A DNA stretch of 44,481 bases from Lachnospiraceae bacterium UBA5895 (lineage in GTDB: Bacteria; Bacillota; Clostridia; Lachnospirales; Lachnospiraceae): NCBI GenBank assembly GCA_002431915.1, contig DJEP01000035.1:1-44481 (forward strand), in the 5' to 3' direction. Made by a program: the position numbers and the translations under genes. This document shows positions 32,933 through 42,438 of this stretch, one piece after another (position 1 is the first letter of the stretch; each line of letters starts with the position of its first letter). The notes beneath the pieces are model-generated. The model was not told where the DNA came from. It worked only from the letters and a program-made list of their open reading frames with translations, and made no database searches.

Positions 32933-33976
32933 ATGAAGACACAGGAAATCGGGTTTGACAGAGACGACCATCAGAAGACATATTATACCGGTGGCGACTA
33001 CACTTATGAATATATTGCAGACTATGCCAAGGGGATTCCGGCAGCGATTGCCGGAGCTGTTGTGGCAGGCGGATGTACCGATCCGGACAACAATCTGTAC
33101 CTGGCAATGCGTGCCAACCCCAGCCGTATCGTAATGCTGGATCCGGAAGGCAATTTTGTGAAGGAATTCGGTCAGGAATACTTCGGAGATTACATTCACT
33201 TTATTTATTATACTCCGCAGAAGACCCTGCTGTGTGCAGACTCCATGCATCATGTGATCCGTGAGATCACCACCGATGGCAAGCTGGTCAGAGACTTCGG
33301 CAATTACGATCATCCCAGCGATACCGGCATGGATCTGGGCTACTACAAGAGAACCCGTAAGACCCAGCTTTTCCCTACAGAGCCTTACATGGGATGCCCT
33401 CCCATGTGGATGATGTACGAGGCATTCCGTCAGGTGAAGAGAGTCGGCGAGCCGTTCAACCAGCCCACCGATGCAGCCATGAACTCCAAGGGCGAGTACT
33501 TTTTCGCAGATGGCTACGGCAACCGTGCGGTACATAAATTCGACAAGGACGGCAACTACATAGCTACCTACGGCGGTGTCGGTGATTACAACAACATCAG
33601 CGAGCACACTCCCGGCAAATTCCTCGTGGTACATGCACTGGCAATCGACGAGAAAGACCACATCTGGGTATGCGACCGTGAGAAGGGTGCCGTACACGTA
33701 CTGGATGAGGAAGGCAATGTAGTCGGTTACTTCTATGGCAATATGGGACAGCCTTCCGGTGTGGACAGCGATGGCAAATATATTTATGTTGTAGGAAGAG
33801 GCGGATATCTCACCATCTTCGATTCTGACATGAATGTCGTAGCTGAGATCGGTACCTTCAACAGTGATCTGCGTTCCCATGACTGCGCAGTGGACGGCAG
33901 AGGCAATCTGTTCCTGTTCCCGACCCATGCAACCGAGGATCATCAGGTCATCTGCCTGAAGCGTATTAAAAAGTAA
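32933..33976 (+). CDS. NHL/six-bladed beta-propeller protein
   Basis: The 347-residue protein is made of repeated blades of the NHL or SMP-30 kind: DPDNNLYLAMRANPSRIVML, then LLCADSMHHVIREIT, GEYFFADGYGNRAVHKFDKD, DHIWVCDREKGAVHVLDEEG, and YIYVVGRGGYLTIFD. Such propellers include lyases, lactonases and binding modules. There is no signal peptide, so it should act in the cytoplasm with the other enzymes. An enzymatic step on a keto-sugar, lactone or enol intermediate is an attractive but untested guess. The ATG at 32933 follows GGAAAG; the upstream in-frame region lacks blade character. A long antisense open frame over this gene is a codon-bias shadow. Confidence 0.82.
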   Translation: MKTQEIGFDRDDHQKTYYTGGDYTYEYIADYAKGIPAAIAGAVVAGGCTDPDNNLYLAMRANPSRIVMLDPEGNFVKEFGQEYFGDYIHFIYYTPQKTLLCADSMHHVIREITTDGKLVRDFGNYDHPSDTGMDLGYYKRTRKTQLFPTEPYMGCPPMWMMYEAFRQVKRVGEPFNQPTDAAMNSKGEYFFADGYGNRAVHKFDKDGNYIATYGGVGDYNNISEHTPGKFLVVHALAIDEKDHIWVCDREKGAVHVLDEEGNVVGYFYGNMGQPSGVDSDGKYIYVVGRGGYLTIFDSDMNVVAEIGTFNSDLRSHDCAVDGRGNLFLFPTHATEDHQVICLKRIKK

Positions 33977-33997
33977 TGATAAAAATGAGGTGACGAT

Positions 33998-34465
33998 ATG
34001 ATTTTTTCCAGTAAAAACTCCAATGACGATATCAGCAAATATCCCGAAGCAATCCAGAAAGCGATCCGGTTCGCGCAGGAGACTGATTTTTCCAAGATCG
34101 AGGATGGCAGAGTAGCAATCGACGGTGACAATATGTTCGCCAATCTGTTCCACATTACCTCCAAGCCTGTGGAGGAGACTCATCCTGAGATGCATAAGCA
34201 GTACATCGACGTACAGTACTGGCTCTGCGGTGAGGAACTGTGCGGTGTGGCACCCTACAAGGGAGGCAGTACCTGCATTGAAGCCAGAGAGGATGAGGAT
34301 CTGTACTTCTACGATGGCGTGGCAAATGAGAGCTTTATCCATGCGGTAGAAGGGGATTATGCCGTATTTTTCCCAAACGATGCACACAGACCCGGTGTCT
34401 GCATCGATGGCAAGCCCCTGGATTACCGCAAGGTAGTCGTTAAGGTCAATGTAGACCTGTTATAA
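33998..34465 (+). CDS. YhcH/YjgK/YiaL (EbgC-like) family protein
   Basis: This 155-residue cupin-like protein carries the family's metal-site regions: EETHPEMHKQYIDVQYWLCG and FFPNDAHRPGVC, with a final KVVVKV strand. Relatives include EbgC and YhcH/NanQ, which act on free sugars, for NanQ as an anomerase. In this operon it could equilibrate anomers of the sugar or keto-sugar released by cleavage. Its start at 33998 follows GAGGTGA and it lies 21 nt after the propeller gene. Confidence 0.9.
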   Translation: MIFSSKNSNDDISKYPEAIQKAIRFAQETDFSKIEDGRVAIDGDNMFANLFHITSKPVEETHPEMHKQYIDVQYWLCGEELCGVAPYKGGSTCIEAREDEDLYFYDGVANESFIHAVEGDYAVFFPNDAHRPGVCIDGKPLDYRKVVVKVNVDLL

Positions 34466-34500
34466 CTGAGAATGGGATATACCCGGAAGGAGGAAACAGT

Positions 34501-35412
34501 ATGAAATTAGGTCTGATCACATCTATTCTGGATGGAATGACATTTGAAGAAGTAGTAGATTTCGCAGCAGAGAACGGACTGGAGTGTCTGGAAGTAGCCT
34601 GCTGGCCGAGAGAGAAGGCAACGAGACGTTATGCCGGTGTCAGCCACATTGACGTGGACGGCATGACCCCGGAGCGTGCGGAGAAGATTCGGGCTTACTG
34701 TCAGAAGAAAGGCGTGGAGATTTCTTCGCTCGCATATTATCCGAATACCATGGATCCCGATGTGGAGAAGAGAGAGCGCTACATCGCGCATCTTCACAAG
34801 TTGATCGATGCTTCCGCTCTGCTGGGAGTGAACATGATCACCACCTTTATCGGCAGAGATCCGCACAAGAGCGTCAGTGACAATCTCGAGCTGGTCAGGG
34901 AGATCTGGCCTCCGATTCTCGAGCATGCAGCTGAGAAGAACGTGAAAGTAGCCATCGAGAACTGTCCCATGCTCTTTACAGAAGACGAGTGGCCCGGCGG
35001 ACAGAACCTGATGACCACCCCTGCGAACTGGAGAAAGGTATTCGAGATCCTCGACAGCCCTTATCTTGGCATCAACTACGATCCTTCCCACTTCGTATGG
35101 CAGCAGATCGATTATATCAAGCCGCTGTACGAGTTCAAGGACAAGATTTTCCATGTACATTACAAGGACATCAAGCTGTTCCCCGATAAGCTTGCAGATG
35201 TCGGAGTGATGGCAACTCCTCTGGAGTATATGTCTCCCAAGATCCCCGGATTGGGTGATGTGGACTGGGGCAAATACGTATCTGCCCTGACCGATATCGG
35301 TTACGATGGTTATACGTGTATCGAAGTCGAAGACAAAGCCTTCGAAAAATCTTTGGCTGATGCCAAGAGAGCTGTCAAGCAGAGCATCCGTTACCTGAGA
35401 AATTTTGTATAA
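34501..35412 (+). CDS. second sugar phosphate isomerase/epimerase-type TIM-barrel protein
   Basis: This 303-residue xylose-isomerase-like TIM barrel has a full predicted metal set: E153 in AIENCPM, D194 and H197 in NYDPSHF, H220 in HVHYKD and E275 in CIEVED. Relatives isomerise or epimerise keto-sugars, and the keto-glycoside-cleaving enzymes share the fold. It differs from the alpha-subunit-like protein at 25601 and has no DUF6379 partner of its own. As the last gene of the operon it may convert the released keto-sugar toward central metabolism or cleave a second class of 3-keto glycosides. GGAGG is well placed ahead of the ATG, and a strong terminator follows. Confidence 0.88.
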   Translation: MKLGLITSILDGMTFEEVVDFAAENGLECLEVACWPREKATRRYAGVSHIDVDGMTPERAEKIRAYCQKKGVEISSLAYYPNTMDPDVEKRERYIAHLHKLIDASALLGVNMITTFIGRDPHKSVSDNLELVREIWPPILEHAAEKNVKVAIENCPMLFTEDEWPGGQNLMTTPANWRKVFEILDSPYLGINYDPSHFVWQQIDYIKPLYEFKDKIFHVHYKDIKLFPDKLADVGVMATPLEYMSPKIPGLGDVDWGKYVSALTDIGYDGYTCIEVEDKAFEKSLADAKRAVKQSIRYLRNFV

Positions 35413-35452
35413 TCGCTTAACTCATACCCCCTTTACATAATCATTTCCCTCT

Positions 35453-35496
35453 GAGAACCCTTCCGCCTCCCTGGAAGGGTTCTCTTTTGCTGTTTT
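35453..35496 (+). terminator. rho-independent terminator closing the glycoside operon
   Basis: GAGAACCCTTCC (35453-35464) pairs perfectly with GGAAGGGTTCTC (35473-35484), with an 8-nt loop, followed by TTTTGCTGTTTTTT. It is one of the strongest terminators in the window. Confidence 0.95.
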
Positions 35497-35504
35497 TTGT
35501 TATG

Positions 35505-35535
35505 ACTTGTGTAATAAACACAAGTTTGCTAGAAT
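35505..35535 (+). promoter_or_regulatory. rpe promoter with inverted repeat over the -35 box
   Basis: TTGTGT (35507-35512), 17-bp spacer, TAGAAT (35530-35535). The inverted repeat ACTTGTG (35505-35511) and CACAAGT (35519-35525) covers the -35 box and spacer and could be an operator. The gene starts at 35618, leaving a leader of about 75 nt. Confidence 0.5.
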
Positions 35536-35617
35536 AGATGCGTATGGAATACGATTTCCTGTATTACGGGAAAATGAGCAACAGACAAAGCCCTGCGGGG
35601 CAGAAATGAGGAGTAAC

Positions 35618-36268
35618 ATGAATATTTTATCACCTTCAATTCTTTCGGCGGATTTCTGGAAGCTGGGAGAAGATATCAAAGCTGTGGAAGAAGCAGATGT
35701 GCCCTGGCTGCATGTGGATGTGATGGACGGACTGTTCGTGCCGTCGATCTCTTACGGAATGCCTGTTTTAAAGGCTGTGAGACCCCACACGGACATGTTC
35801 CTGGATGTGCATCTGATGATCGAGAAGCCGGAGCGTTATGTGGAAGAGTTCGCTGCCTGCGGTGCGGATCTGGTGAATTTCCATCTGGAAGCCACAGAGG
35901 ATGTGAAGGGATGTATTGAAAAAATACGTGCCACCGGCAAAAAGGTTGGCATTACCATCAAACCCGCCACCCAGGCAGAGGCAGTGGAACCCTATCTGGA
36001 ACTGGTGGATATGGTGCTGGTGATGACCGTAGAGCCAGGTTTCGGTGGACAGAAGCTGATTCCGGAATGCCTGGATAAGGTAGCGGTGATTCGGAAAATG
36101 ATCACCGACAGAGGACTTATCACCGATCTGGAAGTAGACGGCGGAATTAACCTGGACAACGTAGCGCTGGCACTTGATGCGGGAGCCAACGTCATTGTAG
36201 CAGGTTCTGCGGTATTTAAGGATGATATTGCGGCAAATGCGAAGGCTTTTCTGAATAGATTACAATGA
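35618..36268 (+). CDS. rpe: ribulose-phosphate 3-epimerase
   Basis: This 216-residue TIM-barrel enzyme interconverts D-ribulose 5-phosphate and D-xylulose 5-phosphate. Family motifs are SPSILSADFWKLGEDI, HVDVMDGLFVPSISYG, DVHLMIEKPERY, VMTVEPGFGGQK and LEVDGGINLDN, with the metal-binding His and Asp residues in place. The ATG at 35618 follows GAGGAG; an upstream in-frame stretch of 37 codons lacks family likeness. It has its own promoter and is separated from the glycoside operon by a terminator. It could also be an allulose-6-phosphate epimerase-like paralogue, since such copies occur outside the main pentose cluster. Confidence 0.9.
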   Translation: MNILSPSILSADFWKLGEDIKAVEEADVPWLHVDVMDGLFVPSISYGMPVLKAVRPHTDMFLDVHLMIEKPERYVEEFAACGADLVNFHLEATEDVKGCIEKIRATGKKVGITIKPATQAEAVEPYLELVDMVLVMTVEPGFGGQKLIPECLDKVAVIRKMITDRGLITDLEVDGGINLDNVALALDAGANVIVAGSAVFKDDIAANAKAFLNRLQ

Positions 36269-36407
36269 TCAATAATCCAAAGGAATGTCTGCAGATGAAG
36301 CGGAGAAAGACAGGATATGCGCGATAAGGTATATGGTGGCTTTACAGATGATACAGGCGATAGGTTGGTAACTAATCCGGAAGGCGGACAAGAAGGAGGA
36401 ACAAAGG

Positions 36408-36971
36408 ATGGGATTACAGATATTACACGCAATTCAGGGAATCCATCAGGAATGGCTGACCGAGATCCTGCGGTTTTTCACCACGATTGGAGAGAGCGGT
36501 CTGGTCTGGATCGTCATTGCCATTGTACTGGCATGTATTCCGAAGACCCGGAAATGTGGGCTGACCATGATGATTGCCATGGCGGTTACATACCTGGTGG
36601 GCAACCTGTTCCTGAAAAATATCATCGCCAGACCCCGCCCCTGCGCGGTGGACAGCAGTGTGACACTGAAAATTCCGTTCCCGTCGGAGTATTCTTTTCC
36701 CTCGGGGCACACCTCCAACGGGTTTGCCGGGGCAGTAACGATCTTCTGCTATTATCATAAGATGGGGATCTTAAGTCTGCTCATGGCGGCAGTGATTGCT
36801 TTTTCCAGACTCTACTTCTTCGTTCATTATCCTACGGATATCCTGGGTGGACTTGTACTGGGAACACTGGATGCGTTGCTGGCGGTCTATGTAGTAAAAC
36901 GCCTGGAAGACCGGGCGGATGCGAAGACGGTGTCGGACAACGGTGAAAACGGACACAAGCAGAAAAAGTAG
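36408..36971 (+). CDS. PAP2-family membrane phosphatase
   Basis: This 187-residue protein has six hydrophobic segments and the three PAP2 active-site motifs: KNIIARPRP, FPSGHTSN and SRLYFFVHYPTD. Such enzymes dephosphorylate lipid phosphates such as undecaprenyl pyrophosphate or phosphatidic acid at the membrane. GGAGGAAC lies upstream of the ATG. The gap from rpe (139 nt) shows no terminator, so co-transcription is possible. The hydrophilic C-terminus, rich in Lys, Asp and Gly, is not conserved in the family. Confidence 0.9.
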   Translation: MGLQILHAIQGIHQEWLTEILRFFTTIGESGLVWIVIAIVLACIPKTRKCGLTMMIAMAVTYLVGNLFLKNIIARPRPCAVDSSVTLKIPFPSEYSFPSGHTSNGFAGAVTIFCYYHKMGILSLLMAAVIAFSRLYFFVHYPTDILGGLVLGTLDALLAVYVVKRLEDRADAKTVSDNGENGHKQKK

Positions 36972-37029
36972 CACTATAGAAAACGTAATCGGACAGGAAT
37001 CCGGAGGAACAGAAAGGGCAGAAATCTTG

Positions 37030-40000
37030 ATGAACAGCAGAACATTATGGAACGATAACTGGCAGTTTGCCAAAACGGCATTAGGTGTGAAATGGGAAGA
37101 CCGGCAGACCTGGGAAGTCAAAATGCAGCCAGTGGATCTGCCCCATGACTGGCTGATTTATGATACGAAGAATCTCTATGAAGACAGTATCGGCTGGTAT
37201 CGGAAGAGATTTGCGTATTCCACATCAGGAACAAAGCACACAGGTGAAGAACCGGAGACACTGTGTGAGCAGCCAGATTCTGAGATGGGTGACGACCGTG
37301 TCATCCTTCGTTTTGAAGGTGTCTACATGGATTCTTCTATTTATGTAAACGGTGAGCACCTTGGTGACTGGAAATACGGATATTCCACGTTCGACTGGGA
37401 TATCACGGATGCATTACAGGAGGGAGAGAACGAAGTCGTTCTCCGTGTCGTATTTCAGGCACCTAACAGCAGATGGTACAGCGGTGCCGGAATCTACCGG
37501 AATGTGTGGATGATTCGTCTGACGGAGACACATATTCCTCTGGATGGAATCTATACCTCTTCCGTGGAGACAGAAAAAGGTTATGATCTGACGATTGATA
37601 CGGAACTGGAATGGGGACAGAATTCCTCAAATTATGAACTGGAATACTGCCTGCGGGATGCCGGAGATGATGACGACCGTGAACTTTTCCGGGTAAAACA
37701 GCCTCTCATCTGTGGACAGAGCAGGATATCCATGACGATCCCTGTGGATAATCCGAGAAAATGGGACATTACGGATCCTTGCTTGTATGATCTGCAGGTA
37801 TGCCTGTGGAGAGACACGTTGCGGGAAAACGGTAGTGCGGAGACGACCGGTAACAGCGTGTCACAGAGCACAGAACAACGACCGGTGCAGGAGACCAACA
37901 GACGGGAACTATGTCAGGAAGAACATCTCCGCATCGGCTTCCGTACCATACAATTTGATCCCAACCGGGGCTTTTTATTAAACGGCAGAAAGGTGCGCCT
38001 GAACGGTGCCTGCGACCATCATGATCTCGGAGCACTGGGAGCGGCTTTTCATAAGGAAGCCATGCGCCGTAAGTTTGAACTTATGCGTTCCATGGGAGTC
38101 AATGCGCTGCGCACTTCCCATAACATGCCGGCAGTCGAACTCATGGAACTGGCAGATGAAATGGGCTTTTTGGTGGTATCGGAAGCTTTTGATATGTGGG
38201 AAATGGCGAAGAATCCTTACGATTATGCCAGATTTTTCAAGGACTGGATGGAGAAGGATGTCCGCAGTTGGATACGCAGGGACCGTAACCACCCTTGTGT
38301 CATTATGTGGAGTATCGGAAACGAGATCCCGGATACCCATGCGGATGCCCACGGGCAGGAGATCACACGAAGCCTGATGGCAGAAGTCAGAAAGTGGGAT
38401 TACCACAGTGTGGCGCCCGTGACCATCGGTTCCAATTACATGCCCTGGGAAAATGCTCAGAAGTGCGCGGATATTGTGAAAGTAGCGGGCTATAATTACG
38501 CGGAAAAATATTATGCCGAGCACCATAAAAAGTATCCGGACTGGATCATCTACGGAAGTGAGACTTCGTCTGTGGTGCAGAGCCGTGGCATCTATCATTT
38601 CCCGTTAGAGCGGGCGAACCTGATCGAAGCGGATGAGCAGTGCTCCGCGCTTGGCAACAGCACCACCAGCTGGGCAGCGAAAAATACGGAATACTGTATC
38701 ATCATGGACAGGGATACCTCATATTCCTGCGGTCAGTTCATCTGGACTGCCATCGATTATATCGGAGAACCGACTCCTTACCAGACGAAAAACAGTTACT
38801 TCGGGCAGATGGACACAGCGGGATTCCCGAAGGATTCCTACTATCTCTTCCGTTCAGAGTGGACAGATGTTAAAAAAGATCCCATGATTCATGTTTACCC
38901 TTACTGGGATTTCAACCCGGGACAGCAGGTGGATGTGCGGATCACCAGCAACGCTCCGGAGGTGGAACTGTTCGTAAACGGCGTATCGCAGGGAAGACAG
39001 CAGATCGATCATGAAAAGGGAACGGTATTGCAGCCCTCCTGGAAAGTGCCCTATGTACCCGGCAGCATCTGCGCCGTAGCTTACGATGAGATCGGCAGAG
39101 AAATCGCAAGACAGGAGAGACATTCTTTCAAAAATACGGACCACTATGTAGTAAAACCGAATAAAACCGTCCTGCGTGCCGACGGCGAGGACATGATCTT
39201 CCTGGAGATTTCGGCAGAAGATAAGGATGGATATCCCGTGGAAAATGCTTCTGAGTATGTGAGAGTGACCGTGGAAGGCGCCGGAAGACTGGTGGGACTG
39301 GATAACGGTGACAGTACCGATTACGATGCTTATAAGGGAACGGTTCGCAAGTTGTTCCAGGGTAAGCTTCTTGCCATGATTGCGGCGAAAACCACGCCGG
39401 GGAAGATTCGTGTGACTGTGGAGGACGCATGGACAGCCACAGTGAACAGCATGACTGGCAAAACCGGCACCGGAGCAGCAACGGCAGCTGCCGGGCACCG
39501 CACGGCGACAGTGACGCTTCATGCTATCGAAGCTCCGGTCCGTCCCGGCATCTGTGCGACGGAAGAGAACAGAGAATATCCGCCAGCCTTCGTGGAGCCC
39601 GGATTCGTGCCGGTGCGGAAACTGGAAATGAGCGCTTTGGATACGACACTGACACCGGAGAAGCCTTCCGTGTTGCTGCATACTCGCATTTATCCCATGG
39701 AAGCCACTGACCGTAAGCTCCTATGGAGTATTACGGATCCCACCGGTATTCCCAGCCCGGTGGCGAAGCTGGAAGAACCGGAGGACGGTGAAAGCGTGCG
39801 TATCACGGGAGTCAGTGACGGTCATTTCCAGGTGAGATGCATGAGCTGCAACGGAACTTCTGTCATTAAGATGATCTCGCAATTGGATTTTGCCGTAGAA
39901 GGCATGGGACAGACGTTCCATTCTCCCTACGAGCCGGTAGCCGGAATCTCTTATGCAAGAAGTTTTGGCGGCGATGTGAGCCGAGGCGTGGAGAACAGTG

Positions 40001-40713
40001 CCGGAACGGACAAGTCACAGCCTACCGGACTGGTCTATGAATCCATGGATTTCGGTGAGTTTGGAAGTGATGAGATCACCCTGGCTATTTTTGCCAATGA
40101 CAATGACCATCACAGAATCCGGATCTACGAGGGAGAAGTTGACGGGAATGCATCCGGAGAGCCGGGAGAACTCGTGGGAGAAATCACCTATCAGAAGCCG
40201 GGTATCTGGGAAGTTTTCCAGCCGGAGACCTTTACGTTGCCCCGGAGATTGCATGGGGTAACTGATCTGACAATCGTGTCGGAAGATAAATTTTTCCTGA
40301 AGGAGTTCTGTTTTACAAGACAGGAGAAGGCATATTCCAGGCTTTATGCGCTTACGGACGGAGTAACTTACGGAGACAGCTTTGTAAGAACTACGAATGC
40401 CATTGAGCAGATCGGCAACAATGTCTCCTTAGAATTCAACGATATGGACTTTGGAATGGAAGAATCTGACAGTATCGTCATATGCGGAAGGACGCCTCTG
40501 CAACAGAATACGATTCAGTTACGATTCAGCAATGGGGAGACGCAGGTACTGCCCTTTCCATATAGTGAGGAATATCGTGAGATACGGTTCCCGATACAGA
40601 AAGTAACGGGAGAACAGAAAGTGACATTTGTCTTCCTGCCGGGATGCAATTTTGATTTCAAATGGTTCCGGTTTGAGAAAAGTGGGGCAGAGAATGAGCG
40701 AGGAGTAGAATAA
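37030..40713 (+). CDS. multidomain GH2 glycoside hydrolase (beta-galactosidase type)
   Basis: This 1227-residue protein has the GH2 order: sugar-binding jelly roll (about 1-180), Ig-like domain, TIM barrel with acid/base E432 in SIGNEIPD and nucleophile E511 in YGSETSS, then further Ig-like, DUF4982-like and carbohydrate-binding-like domains to the end. The N-terminus has the family sequence NDNWQFAKTALG and LPHDWLIYDT. The substrate is probably a beta-galactoside or another beta-glycoside. No signal peptide is seen, so it acts on imported oligosaccharides. I chose the ATG at 37030; an in-frame start at 36919 would overlap the PAP2 gene. A GH13 lipoprotein gene follows without a gap. Confidence 0.9.
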   Translation: MNSRTLWNDNWQFAKTALGVKWEDRQTWEVKMQPVDLPHDWLIYDTKNLYEDSIGWYRKRFAYSTSGTKHTGEEPETLCEQPDSEMGDDRVILRFEGVYMDSSIYVNGEHLGDWKYGYSTFDWDITDALQEGENEVVLRVVFQAPNSRWYSGAGIYRNVWMIRLTETHIPLDGIYTSSVETEKGYDLTIDTELEWGQNSSNYELEYCLRDAGDDDDRELFRVKQPLICGQSRISMTIPVDNPRKWDITDPCLYDLQVCLWRDTLRENGSAETTGNSVSQSTEQRPVQETNRRELCQEEHLRIGFRTIQFDPNRGFLLNGRKVRLNGACDHHDLGALGAAFHKEAMRRKFELMRSMGVNALRTSHNMPAVELMELADEMGFLVVSEAFDMWEMAKNPYDYARFFKDWMEKDVRSWIRRDRNHPCVIMWSIGNEIPDTHADAHGQEITRSLMAEVRKWDYHSVAPVTIGSNYMPWENAQKCADIVKVAGYNYAEKYYAEHHKKYPDWIIYGSETSSVVQSRGIYHFPLERANLIEADEQCSALGNSTTSWAAKNTEYCIIMDRDTSYSCGQFIWTAIDYIGEPTPYQTKNSYFGQMDTAGFPKDSYYLFRSEWTDVKKDPMIHVYPYWDFNPGQQVDVRITSNAPEVELFVNGVSQGRQQIDHEKGTVLQPSWKVPYVPGSICAVAYDEIGREIARQERHSFKNTDHYVVKPNKTVLRADGEDMIFLEISAEDKDGYPVENASEYVRVTVEGAGRLVGLDNGDSTDYDAYKGTVRKLFQGKLLAMIAAKTTPGKIRVTVEDAWTATVNSMTGKTGTGAATAAAGHRTATVTLHAIEAPVRPGICATEENREYPPAFVEPGFVPVRKLEMSALDTTLTPEKPSVLLHTRIYPMEATDRKLLWSITDPTGIPSPVAKLEEPEDGESVRITGVSDGHFQVRCMSCNGTSVIKMISQLDFAVEGMGQTFHSPYEPVAGISYARSFGGDVSRGVENSAGTDKSQPTGLVYESMDFGEFGSDEITLAIFANDNDHHRIRIYEGEVDGNASGEPGELVGEITYQKPGIWEVFQPETFTLPRRLHGVTDLTIVSEDKFFLKEFCFTRQEKAYSRLYALTDGVTYGDSFVRTTNAIEQIGNNVSLEFNDMDFGMEESDSIVICGRTPLQQNTIQLRFSNGETQVLPFPYSEEYREIRFPIQKVTGEQKVTFVFLPGCNFDFKWFRFEKSGAENERGVE

Positions 40714-42438
40714 ATGAGCAGAAACAGAAGCATGGGAGCCAGACTGTTTACCACGGTAATGACGGGAATCATGATATTGTCCCTGACTGCCTGCGGGACG
40801 CAGGATGCCATTGTGTCGGAGCAGGAGCAGAGCGCGGACAGCAATATAGGCACCACCGGATCGCTGGCGCAGGACACCCGGGCTTTACAGATTATAGATG
40901 ATAACTACCGCACCTACTACGAACTTTTCGTATATTCCTTTTATGACAGTGACGGTGATGGTATCGGAGATCTGCGGGGAGTCCTGGATAAGCTGGATTA
41001 TCTGAATGACGGAGACGACAGCACAGATACGGACCTGGGGGTTAACGGTATCTGGCTCATGCCTGTGATGCCTTCCACCACCTACCACAAATACGACACC
41101 ACAGATTATGAGAACATTGACCCACAATATGGTACCCTGGAAGATTTTCAGGAGCTGCTGAACGCCTGTCATGACCGGGGGATCCGCGTGATCCTGGATC
41201 TGGCGATGAACCATTCCTCCAGCAGGCATCCCTGGTTCCTGCAGGCGACGGAATATCTGAAGAGTCTGCCGGAGGGCGCGGAACCGGATGCTACAGAATG
41301 TCCTTACGTAGACTATTACCATTTTTCAGGAGAAGCCCCAAGCGGTTATGCCCAGGTGAACGGAACGGAATGGTATTACGAAGCGAGATTCTGGGACGGC
41401 ATGCCGGATCTGAACCTGCAGAGCGAAGCTGTGCGTCATGAATTTGCACAGATTGCGGACTTTTGGCTGGATATGGGCGTGGACGGGTTCCGCCTGGATG
41501 CGGTGAAAGAATATGTCACCGGTTCCACCGAGGATAACGTGGAGATCTTAAGCTGGTTCGCCGATTATGTCCATGGCAAAGACCCGGAGAATTATCTGGT
41601 ATGCGAATGCTGGACGGATCAGAATACCTATGCGAAATATTATGAGAGCGGCGTAGACAGCATGTTTGATTTTGCATTCGCCGATAAGTCCGGCATTATT
41701 GCCAACGCGGTGAACGGCAAGTCATCGGCGGCATCCTATGCGAAGAATCTGGAAGCGGAACAGATCATGTATGCGCAGTACAATGCAGATTACATCAATG
41801 CACCTTTTTATACGAATCACGATATGGGACGCAGCGCGGGCTATTATGCCGGGGAGAACAGCGAGGCGCAGACCAAAATGGGCAATGCCCTGAACCTGTT
41901 AATGAACGGCAATGCATTCCTCTATTATGGGGAAGAACTGGGTATGAAGGGTTCCGGTAAGGATGAGAATAAGAGGGCTCCCATGTACTGGAGCAAGGAC
42001 GGCAGCGCAGAAGGCATGTGCAAGGGTCCTGCGGACATGGAAGATTTCCGGATGAAATTTGACAGCCTGGAGGAACAGCAGGAGGATCCCACATCCATCT
42101 ATAATTACGTAAAACAGGTAATCCGTATTCGCAATCAGAATCCTGCCATTGCCAGAGGAACCACCGCCTATCTGGAACAGTATTCCGGGGAAACAAATTT
42201 TGCATTGACCAGAAGCTATGAGGACAGCACTTTATTACTGTTGGGAAATACTTCCGCTGAGGCTGTAACGGTAGATCTGAGCGGACTTACCGTAGGAAAT
42301 AGGAATATGGCAGCAGAGGAGATGGTACTTCTTGGGGAGCTTTATACCGGAGAAGAGACCGCAGAGCGCACCGGAGCGAGCATAATGCTTCCGGCGTATT
42401 CGATCCTGATCCTGGGAGAAAAATTCATTGATCGGTAA
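40714..42438 (+). CDS. GH13 alpha-amylase-family lipoprotein
   Basis: This 574-residue protein starts with a lipoprotein signal, lipobox LTAC with Cys at 27, so it is anchored to the outer face of the membrane. The GH13 barrel has the catalytic triad D262 in GFRLDAVKEY, E298 in VCECWTD and D370 in NHDMGR, plus LAMNHSSSRHPWF and LNLLMNGNAFLYYGEELGM. It should cleave alpha-glucan or related alpha-glucosides. The ATG directly follows the GH2 stop, with GAGGAG inside that gene. The last residues KFIDR are encoded on the antisense of the EAL remnant's conserved LPINEF, which suggests that a deletion trimmed the end and gave it a new stop. Confidence 0.93.
   Translation: MSRNRSMGARLFTTVMTGIMILSLTACGTQDAIVSEQEQSADSNIGTTGSLAQDTRALQIIDDNYRTYYELFVYSFYDSDGDGIGDLRGVLDKLDYLNDGDDSTDTDLGVNGIWLMPVMPSTTYHKYDTTDYENIDPQYGTLEDFQELLNACHDRGIRVILDLAMNHSSSRHPWFLQATEYLKSLPEGAEPDATECPYVDYYHFSGEAPSGYAQVNGTEWYYEARFWDGMPDLNLQSEAVRHEFAQIADFWLDMGVDGFRLDAVKEYVTGSTEDNVEILSWFADYVHGKDPENYLVCECWTDQNTYAKYYESGVDSMFDFAFADKSGIIANAVNGKSSAASYAKNLEAEQIMYAQYNADYINAPFYTNHDMGRSAGYYAGENSEAQTKMGNALNLLMNGNAFLYYGEELGMKGSGKDENKRAPMYWSKDGSAEGMCKGPADMEDFRMKFDSLEEQQEDPTSIYNYVKQVIRIRNQNPAIARGTTAYLEQYSGETNFALTRSYEDSTLLLLGNTSAEAVTVDLSGLTVGNRNMAAEEMVLLGELYTGEETAERTGASIMLPAYSILILGEKFIDR

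Noticed and set aside
32927..34387. A 486-codon open frame on the minus strand over the beta-propeller and YhcH genes
   Set aside because: It is antisense to two genes with clear family motifs, has no ribosome binding site or recognisable domain, and arises from codon bias.
36919..37029. Upstream start of the GH2 gene
   Set aside because: It would overlap the PAP2 coding sequence by about 50 nt and add basic residues unlike the family start.
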